This document shows positions 56,208 to 64,000 of a stretch of DNA of 64,000 bases, in pieces (position 1 is the stretch's first letter; every line of letters begins with the position of its first letter). The notes beneath the pieces are model-generated. The model saw nothing but the letters and a program-made list of their open reading frames with translations, was not told the DNA's origin and ran no database searches. This stretch comes from Jaltomata sinuosa. Lineage: Eukaryota > Streptophyta > Magnoliopsida > Solanales > Solanaceae. Position numbers and translations under genes: made by a program. The stretch is taken from the NCBI GenBank assembly GCA_003996215.1, contig QJPP01001773.1, positions 124,001 to 188,000 of the forward strand. The letters run 5' to 3'.

Positions 56208-57590
56208 TCAATGGACATCCTTCGCCAATTCCTTTTTTTTGTCTTCAATCGAAGACACACTACCCATGGATGGTCTACTAAGTGTATCCGCCATAACGTT
56301 GGCCTTACACGAATGGTAAAGCACACTCATATCATAATCCTTGAGAAACTCAAGCCATCTCCTTTGAAGAAGATTCAATTCCTTTTGAGTGAACACATAC
56401 TGAAGAATCTTATGATCGGTGAATACATCTATGTGAATACCATACAAGTAATGTCTCGGAATCTTCAAAGCAAAAACCACGGATGCTAACTCACGATCAT
56501 GAGTAGGGTAGTTTTTCTGATGAAACTTAAGCTATCTTAAAGCATAAGCAATCACCCTACCACGCTGAATCAACACACAACCCAAACAAATCCTAGAAGC
56601 ATCACAATATATAACAAAGTCATCTAGGCCCTCGGGTAGAGCCACCATTGGAGCTGTGGTCAATCTAGTCTTCAATTCCTGAAAGTTCTTCTCACATAGA
56701 TCAGACCACTAAAATTTAACTTTCTTCTGAGTCAACTGAGTCAAAGGGGAAGTAATGGAAGAAAACCCTTCCACAAATCTCCTATAGTAACAAGCCAAAC
56801 CTAAAAAGCTCCTAATATTAGACGAGGAAGTGGGTCTAAGCCAGTTCTTTACTGCCTCAATCTTTTGAGAATCAACTCGAATACCATCTCTAGTCACAAT
56901 ATGACTAAGAAAGGCAGCAGACTGCATCCAAAACTCGCACTTGCTAAACTTAGCAAATAACCGCCAATCCTTGAGAGTTTGCAACACCACTCACAAATGG
57001 TCTGTATACTTCTACTTACTCCGAGAATAGATAAGAATATCATCAATGAAAATAATCAAAAACATATCCAAGTACTGCTTGGACACACGGTTCATCAAAT
57101 CTATAAAGCTGCGGGAGCATTTATTAAACCAAAGTACATAACTACAAACTCATAATGACCATACCGAGTTCTAAAGGTTGTCTTTGGAATATCACACTCT
57201 CTAACATGAAGCTGATGATAACCGAATCTAAGGTCTATCTTGGAGAAGAAACTGGAACCCTGAAGCTGATCGAACAAGTCATCAATCCTAGGAATGGGAT
57301 ACTTATTATTGATTGTGACCTTGTTCAATTGACAGTAGTCGATACACATTCTGAGGGAAAATATTTTTTCCGCACGAATAAGACAGGACCACCACATGGA
57401 GAGATGCTGGGTCAAATAAAACCCTTATCAAGGAGATCTTTTAATTGATCCTTCAATTCCTTGAGCTCCACTGGAACAATTCTATGGGGAGGAATAGAGA
57501 TAGAATTCGTATCTGGAAGAAGATATATTCCAAAGTCAATCTCCCACTCGAGAGGGATTCCAGGTAAATCTTTTGGAAATACCTCTAGAA
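56208..57590 (-). pseudogene. reverse transcriptase and RNase H of T3 region A
   Basis: Polymerase pieces: SLRMCIDYCQLNKVT, FFSKIDLRFGYHQL (first Asp) and FVVMYFGLINAPAAL (57415-57101), then a frameshift near 57105 before the FIDDILIYS-equivalent stretch. From 56990 it reads RLFAKFSKCEFWMQSAAFL and GLACYYRRFVEGFSSI. RNase H reads IHIDVFTDHKILQYVF and NVMADTLSRPS (56480-56208). Confidence 0.87.
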
Positions 57591-57591
57591 A

Positions 57592-58137
57592 CTAATTCAC
57601 AATGGCAACAGACTGAAGAGATGGGGTTTCAGACTCTATGTCCACAACCCAAACTATATGATAAACATAACCCTTAGAAATCATCTTCCTAGCCTTAAGA
57701 TAAGATATGAAACAACCTTTTGAGGATGGGGTACTACCTTGCCACTCTAAAACAGGTTCATTTGTAAATTTGAAACTGATGACTCGAGTGCGACAATCAA
57801 CGGAGACATAACAAGCATACAACCAATCCATACCAAGAATAATATCCAAGTTAGTCATCTCTAACTCTACTAGATCTGTTGAAGTGACTCTACGAAGGAC
57901 TGAGATAGGGCATTTTTGGTAGATTCTTTTGGCTAAGACTGACTCACCAATGGGAGTAGAAACACAAAAGGGTTCTAAAAGCTGATCAGGAAAAATCTCA
58001 AATTTATAAGCAACGTAAGGGGTCACAAAAGATAAGGAGGCATCGGTATGCAACAAAGCATGCACATCTATAGAGAAAACCTTCAACATACCAGTAACAA
58101 CATATAGTGAACTCTCCTGGTAATAATGAGGGGACAT
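57592..58137 (-). pseudogene. aspartic protease of T3 region A
   Basis: Open for 181 codons, ending at TAG 57592. The active-site loop is ALLHTDASLSFV, so the catalytic Asp is His where copy B has D-P-G-A-S. The remainder (MTNLDIILGMDWLYACYVS) is well kept. Catalytically dead by that change. Confidence 0.87.
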
Positions 58138-58670
58138 GGAAAAAAGGCAATTCTGGCACTGACCACCAAAACTAGAAGCAACACCCTACTAGTCTGGTCG
58201 ACTCCCTGATGATGCTAGGGCAGACTGAGTCCTACTACCTCCCTGTCCTTCTTAGGTAACGACAATCCTTGATCATGTGTCCAACCTGCCCATACCCATA
58301 GAAACCACTTGTGCCTAACCGACACTCCCCCAGATGATTCTTTCCATACTTGTTGCAAACAGGGTAAGAAGGCCCTCTTGCAACACTACCCTGAGACTGT
58401 GAACCTGAACCTCTACCAAACTGATCATGATGGGGCCAGGGGGCCTGGGTAGAAGCACTGGGTGAAAAATGCATGGGTCCTGATGACTTCTTCTAAAATG
58501 AAGAGCGATGTCCGCCTCCGAACCTATGATGGCTGAAACTTGAACCCTCGGATCTATCCCTCTTGTTCTCCCTAGCTATCTCTATGAACTTGTCCCCTTC
58601 GATCTGATGAGCATGAGTCATGAATCAAGAAATGTTCATATCACTCACCAACATAGCAGACCTACACTCT
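58138..58670 (-). pseudogene. gag C-terminal part of T3 region A
   Basis: Holds the zinc-knuckle region: YPVCNKYGKNHLGEC, with the second Cys replaced by Tyr, and a second module FYGYGQVGHMIKDC. The capsid domain is cut at 58670; homologous copy B continues (CAGACCTACACTCT followed by TTCTTCAAC at 62916). Confidence 0.82.
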
Positions 58671-58696
58671 GCCAGTGGTGTCCAAGGGGTGTGAAA
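58671..58696 (-). repeat. LTR remnant between the two T3 internal regions
   Basis: Minus strand TTTCACACCCCTTGG follows the purine tract of region B exactly where TGTAACACCCC should start; two substitutions separate the first 11 bases. Only about 26 bases remain before gag of region A begins, so the LTR, primer site and gag start between the copies have been lost. Confidence 0.75.
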
Positions 58697-58716
58697 ATAT
58701 CTCCCCCTTGGGATTA
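58697..58716 (-). other. polypurine tract of T3 region B
   Basis: Minus strand CCCAAGGGGGAGATAT, nearly the same as at 54465-54480, directly before the LTR remnant. Confidence 0.78.
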
Positions 58717-58930
58717 TTCATCCTCAAATAAAGACTAAGCGAGGAAAATCTAGAGAAAAAATAGCCCAACCCAACAACAAAACATGAACTTCACGGACCA
58801 ACATGAAAACTAAGCTTTTCAACTTGGAGCATGATATAACCAACTTTGGAAAACTTGAATGCATGCTAGGATCATAAGAGAAACTGAAGGGGTAGGACCA
58901 GAGGAACATACTGAGGAGAAAACTATTACC

Positions 58931-60350
58931 TTAGGCTGGAATTGGATCGGAAGTAAAGAGATGAGGGTACTTGGATTTTATGGCCGCTTCTGCTTCCCAA
59001 GTAGCTCCCTCAACTAGCTGATTTCTCCAAAGGACCTTTACCGAAGTGACTTATTTGTTTCTTAACCTTCGAATCTGACGATCAAGAATCTCCATTGGAA
59101 CTTCCTCGTAAGTAAGGCTATACTTCACACCCACAACCTCCAAGTGAACAGTCAAGGTTGGATCACCAACAAACTTTTTCATTAAGAAAATATGGAAAAT
59201 CGGATGAACCGCTTCTAATTCTGTTTGCAAATTCATCTCATAAGCAACACCACCAACTCTCCTCAGAATCCGATAAGGACCCACATAGCGGGGACTAAGT
59301 TTTCCTTTCTTACCAAATCTTATCACACCCTTCATGGGTAACACCTTCATAAATACCCAATCATCAACCTTAAACTCCAATACTCTCCTCCTCATATCTG
59401 TATATGATTTATGTCGACTTTGAACGGTCTTAAACCTCTCCCTAATGATCTGAACCTTCTCCATAGTCTCATTAACCAAATCTGAACCAATCAAAGTTGC
59501 ATTACCTACCTCAAACCAACAAATAGGAGATCTACACCTCGGCCCATAAAGTACCTCATAAGGAGCCATCTGGTTGCTAGAATGAAAGTTGTTATTGTTG
59601 GCAAACTCGATAAGAGGTAAGTGATCATCCCAATTACCTTTGAAATCAATCACACAAGCCCTCAACATATCCTCCAAAGTATGAATAGTACTCTCTGCCT
59701 ACTCATCCATCTGAGGGTGAAAAGTTGTGTTAAGCTTAACTTGTGTACCAAGACCTTTCTGAAATGACTTCCAAAACTGAGATGTAAACTGAGTACCCCT
59801 GTCAGAAATGATAGACAATGGAACACCATGCAATTGGACTATCTCCCAAATGTAGAGTCTGGCATAATCATCTGCTAAATATGTAGTCTTAACAGCCAAG
59901 AAGTAGGATGACTTAGTCATCCTGTAAACAATCGCCCAAATAGAATCATGTTGCTTTCGAGTATGAGGCAAACAAGTAATGAAATCCATATTGATCGATT
60001 CCCATTTCCAAGAAGGAAGATTAATATCCTGAGTCATATTGCCCTGTCGCTGATGCTCTGGTTTCACTTATTGAAAATTGGGACACTTAACCACAAAGCC
60101 TACTATGTCCTTCTTCATGCCATTCCACCAATAGACTTCCCGTAGGTAATGGTACATCTTGGTGGCACAGGTATGAATAGAATACTTGGAGCTATATGCC
60201 TCTATTAAAATCCATTGTCTCCATCCATATATATCAGGAACGCACAATTGACCCTGATATCAAAGCACACCATCTCCCCCTTTGGAGAAAACTTCTACAC
60301 TTTACTCATGGACTGCACCCTTCAACTGGTGCAAAATAGGATCACTGTCT
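58931..60350 (-). pseudogene. integrase and chromodomain-like end of T3 region B
   Basis: Core: WESINMDFITCLPHTR (first Asp), WAIVYRMTKSSYF, IISDRGTQFTSQFWKSF (second Asp, full length), FHPQMDE, then a stop and a 208-codon frame (59677-59051) with the glutamate region, FKVDDWVFMKVLPMKG and VHPIFHIFLMKKFV. The chromodomain-like tail is interrupted by a TAA at about 59050 (NK* against NKE in T2) and ends at TAA 58931. Confidence 0.89.
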
Positions 60351-60394
60351 TGCTTTTATTTCACTTCAGCTACCAAATATGATTCGGAACCATT

Positions 60395-61845
60395 CTAAGC
60401 AATAACACCACCTTCTGTCAAATCCATAAGGCAAACTCCTAATCGAGCAAGTCGATGGACATCCTTCACCAATTCCTTCTTTCCTTCTTCAACTGAAGAC
60501 ACACTACCCATGGACAGTCTACTAAGTGCATATGCCAAAACATTGGCCTTACCCGGATCATAAAGCACACTCATATCATAATCCTTGAGAAGCGCAAGCC
60601 ATCTCCTTTGATGAAGATTCAATTCCGTTTGAGTGAACAAATACAGAAGACTCATATGATCAGTGAATACATCCACGTGAACACCATACAAGTACTATCT
60701 CCAATTCTTCAAAGCAAAAACCATGACTGCTAACTCAAGATCATGAGTAGGGTAATTTTTCTCATGAATCTTAAGTTGTATCAAAGCATAGGCAATCACC
60801 CTACCATACTGAATCAACACACAACCCAAACAAATCCTAGAAGCATCACAATACACAATGAAGTCATCTAGGCCCTCGGGTAGAGCCAACACTGGAGCTG
60901 TGGTCAGTCTAGTCTTCAATTCCTAAAAATTCTTCTCACATAGATCGGACCACTAAAATTTAACTTTCTTTTGAGTCAACCGAGTCAATGGGGTAGTAAT
61001 GGAAGAAAACCCTTCCACAAATCTCCTGTACTAACTACCCAAACCCAAAAAGCTCCTAATATCAAATGGGGAAGTGGGTCTAGACCAGTTCTTTACTTCC
61101 TCAATCTTTTGAGAATCAACTCAAATACCATCTTTAGTCACAATATGACCCAGAAAGGCAACAGACTACATCAAAAACTCGCACTTGCAAACTTAGCAAA
61201 TAACTGTTGATCCTTGAGAGTTTGCAACACCACTCTCAAATGGTCTGTGTGCTCCTCTTTACTTTGAAAATAGATAAGAATATCATCAACGAAAACAATC
61301 ACACACATATCTAAGTACTACTTGAACACACGATTCATAAAATCCATAAAAGCTGCAGGAGCATTTGTTAAACCAAAAGACATAACTATAAACTCATAAT
61401 GATCATACCAAGTTTTGAAGGCTGTCTTTGGAATATCACACTCTCTAACACGAAGTTGATGATAACCAAATCTAAGGCCGATCTTAAAGAAGAAACTAGC
61501 ACCCTGAAGCTAATGGAACAAGTCATCAATCCTAGGAATAGGATACTTATTCTATATTGTGACCTTGTTCAACTGATGGTAGACGATAGAAATTTTAAGG
61601 GAACCATCTTTTTTTTGCATGAATAAGACAGGAGCACCCCATTGAGAGATGCTAAGTCAAATAAAACCCTTATCAAGGAGATCTTTCAGCTGATCCTTCA
61701 ATTCTTTGAGCTCTGCAGGAGCCATTCTATAGGGAGGAATAGAGATAGGATTTGTATTTGGAAGAAGATCTATTCCAAAGTCAACCTCCCACTCAGGAGG
61801 GAGTCCAAGCAAATCTTCGGGAAACACTTCTGGAAACTCATTCAT
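60395..61845 (-). pseudogene. reverse transcriptase and RNase H of T3 region B
   Basis: The linker and start are open (61845-61657: FPEVFPEDLLGLPPEWEVDF, PYRMAPAELKELKDQLKDLL). The fingers to catalytic region (61650-60970) is broken by stops and indels, with FVVYC-like and LGHIVT-like phrases recognisable on the minus strand. RNase H has IVYCDASRICLG (60919-60695) and YGVHVDVFTDHMSL with NVLAYALSRLS (60691-60395), where ADALSR is altered. Confidence 0.85.
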
Positions 61846-62400
61846 AACGGGAACAGACTGAAGAGATGGGGCTTCAGACTACGTGGCCACAACCCGAACT
61901 ATTTGATAAACATAACCCTTAGAAATCATCTTCCTAGTCTTAATATAAGATATAAAATGACCTTTAGAGGATGGGGTACTACCTTGCCACTCTAAAACAG
62001 GTTCATTTGGAATTTCAAACTCATGACTCGAGTGTGACAATCAACGGAGGAATAATAAGCAAACAACCAACCCATACCAAGAATAACATCAAAGTCAGTC
62101 ATCTCCAACTCTACTAGATCCGCTGAAGTGACTCTATGAAGGAATGAAATAGGGCAATTTCGGTAGATTCGTTTGGCTAGGACAGACTCACCAATGGGCG
62201 TAGAAACACAAAAGGGTTCTAATAGCTGATCAAGACAAATCTCAAACTTACAAGCAACGTAAGGGGTCACAAAAGATAAGGAGGCACCGGGATCCAACAA
62301 AGCATACATATCTATAGAGAAGACTTTCAACATACCAATAATAACATGCAGTGAACTCTCCTGGTCCTGACGAGAGTACATGGCATAAAGGCGATTCTGG
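61846..62400 (-). pseudogene. aspartic protease of T3 region B
   Basis: Open over 129 codons (62381-61992). Active-site loop ALLDPGASLSFVTPYV, with the catalytic Asp kept. Second strand MTDFDVILGMGWLFAYYSSV. A one-base loss near 62020 shifts the frame before the polymerase linker. Confidence 0.85.
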
Positions 62401-63537
62401 TGTTGACCACCTGAACTAGAAGCAACACCATACTGGGCTGGTCGACTCCCTGATGCTGCTGAGGCAGACTGAGTCCTACTACCTCTCTATCCTTTCTTAG
62501 CTGAAGGGAAATCCTTGATCATGTGCCCAACATGCCCATACCCATAGCAACCACTTGTGCGCAACCGATACTCCCCCGGATGATTTTTTCCACACTTATT
62601 GCAAACAGGGTGAGAAGGCCCTCTTGCAATACTACCCTGAGACTGTGAACCTGAACCTCTACCAAACTAATCATGATTGGGCCTGGGGGCCTTAGTAGGA
62701 GCACTGGCTAAAGAATGTATGGGCCATAATGACTTCTTATGAAATGAAGAGTGATGTTCACCTTCGGACCTATAATGGGAAAAACCTGAACCTTCGGATC
62801 TAACCCTCTTGTTCTCCCTAGCTATCTCCCTTTACTTGTCCCAGTCGATCTTATGAGCATGAGTCATGAGTCAAGAAATGTTCATATCACTCAACAACAT
62901 AGCAGACCTACACTCTTTCTTCAACAAATCCTATACTCTATTGATGTACTTACTCTTCTGATCCTACAGGTCTGCTACCTTAGATAGAGCATACCTATAC
63001 AACTAAGTGAACCTCAAACTTTATTCCTGGATTGATATCGATCCCTACCTCAAGTTCACAAACTCCTCGGCCTTAGCTTGCCTCAACTCTCTGGGAAAAA
63101 GTCGGTTGAGGAAAGCCCTCTCAAAAACACTCCCAGGTCATAAGGACCATGTCCCTAGCTCTAGCCTCCTTCCACTGAGTAAACTAGATATGAGCCACGT
63201 CCTTTAGCTGGTAGGAAGCTACCTCGACACCCTCAACTCCGGCAACTTACATCACCTCAAAGATCTTCTTCACCTCATCCATAAAGTTAAATGAATCCTC
63301 ATAAACTTTTGATCTGTAGAATTCTAGCGGGTTCATACAGATAAAATCTCTAACTCGGGCTGCTTCCCCACCTTGAGGGTGAATGGGGATATGAGCCTGC
63401 TGATTGGCTTGGGAAGCCATAGTATGGGCCAACATATGAATAGCATTCTGAAACTCTGCATTCGTGACCTCAAGGTCTGGAATAGGGTAATTTGCATTTC
63501 GAGCATTGGCCCAGTGCATAGCACGGCGAAGAGGCAT
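62401..63537 (-). pseudogene. gag of T3 region B
   Basis: Starts at ATG 63537 and is open for 96 codons (MPLRRAMHWANARN, VRDFICMNPLEFYRSKVYED), equivalent to the T2 gag start at 40304. The capsid and knuckle parts (63246-62500) are in broken frames. The knuckle reads CNKCGKNHPGEY, with the last Cys replaced by Tyr, and CYGYGHVGHMIKD follows. Region 63538-63728 is the leader. Confidence 0.85.
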
Positions 63538-63728
63538 AATCTGAAATGTAACAAGAAAAAATTAGAGGAGTACCAGAGTTAAACTCTATCGCACGATATT
63601 GATCATGAAAGAAGTGAACTTTTCCTAAGACATCTCATAGACCTCTCTCATAAGTGTGGCGCGCTTCATATACATGAAAAAAACTCTACTCAATGCAGAT
63701 TCAGACACCCTAGGACTCTTGAACCTGA

Positions 63729-63741
63729 GGCTCTAATACCA
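63729..63741 (-). other. primer binding site of T3 region B (initiator tRNA-Met type)
   Basis: Minus strand TGGTATTAGAGCC, one change from the usual site, four bases after the LTR end at 63746. Confidence 0.85.
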
Positions 63742-63745
63742 TGTT

Positions 63746-64000
63746 TGTCACACCCCGAGGCTACCCTCTAGATGTAACACGGGACTCAGGACCACAAGTG
63801 TCCTAAGTTAACCCTTGGTCATAGCATTCTCAGACATATTCATAAAAAACAATTGGAAGCATACATAATGAATATAGAAATGCACAAAATGAAATGGGAT
63901 ATCGTCTACAAAATACCAATCAAGAATACAAACTAGCTATGTCTGAAGCCTCTAAATCTGAAATAGGAGTTGATGGGACAAAACCCCAACAAACTCAGAA
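63746..64000 (-). repeat. 5' LTR end of T3, continuing past the window
   Basis: Minus strand ends GGGTAGCCTCGGGGTGTGACA at 63746. It matches the 3' LTR at 52559-52810 base by base with few changes (TAACACGGGAC, CACAAGTGTCC, AACTAGCTATGTCTGAAG). The rest lies outside the window. Confidence 0.9.

Larger units (their letters stand above)
52559..64000 (-). mobile_element. T-family complex with two tandem internal regions (T3)
   Basis: On the minus strand, from the window end: 5' LTR end (64000-63746), complete internal region B (63745-58697), about 26 bases of an LTR start (58696-58671), internal region A lacking the gag start (58670-54465), and a complete 3' LTR (54464-52559). A normal element has one internal region. 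The right end is beyond the window; the 5 bases left of it are GCATA (52554-52558), the expected target duplication. Confidence 0.88.

Noticed and set aside
1..64000. Host gene, rRNA cluster, microsatellite island or DNA transposon
   Set aside because: I looked for exon-like frames, terminal inverted repeats and known RNA gene words on both strands and found only LTR retrotransposon sequence; a short unrecognised exon cannot be fully excluded.

Overview
The window is intergenic nuclear DNA of a flowering plant. I found no host protein gene, rRNA, tRNA or CRISPR array. Almost all of it is decayed Ty3/Gypsy LTR retrotransposons nested in one another. Plant-type primer binding sites (initiator tRNA-Met and tRNA-Asp), chromovirus-type integrase ends and the family mix fit a eudicot with heterochromatin rich in Tekay/Del and Athila/Tat elements. 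Solanaceae is my best guess, by recall of similar LTRs, and is unproven.

Four working families are used. A = Athila/Tat-like, tRNA-Asp primer, LTR starting TGATAAGT, about 1.4-1.5 kb. T = Tekay-like, LTR starting TGTAACACCCC, about 1.9-2.05 kb. H = Tekay-like, LTR starting TGTAATGACC or TGTTATAACC, about 2.2 kb. M = Tekay-like, LTR about 3.5 kb. Clade names are inference from protein motifs; element structures are read from the sequence.

Layout: 1-3415 A pol (+), cut in its integrase by 3416-7398, the 3' end of an A element (-). Then 7402-12141, the 3' half of a T element (+) lying against the remnant of an H 5' LTR. H copy 1 (+) runs 12142-31905: its gag-pol holds an A-LTR fragment (14348-15254), and its 3' LTR is split by a complete M element (-) at 19464-31756 with target duplication TATAT. 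Next, 31906-35326 holds LTR fragments of T and M and an unassigned AT-rich stretch. H copy 2 (+) runs 35327-52558. It is split in gag by a complete T element (38081-47190, duplication ATCTG), near the protease by an A 5' end (48636-50215), and in integrase by a T complex (-) from 52559 to the window end.

That last complex is unusual: two internal regions in tandem, reduced between them to about 26 bases of LTR. All coding regions carry stops, frameshifts or lost catalytic residues, so no copy here looks autonomous. H copies form the oldest layer; the M and T elements, with clear duplications, came later.

The most interesting shared signal is not coding. LTRs of all four families, though unrelated in sequence, each carry an array of short degenerate palindromic words, and the word differs by family or subfamily.
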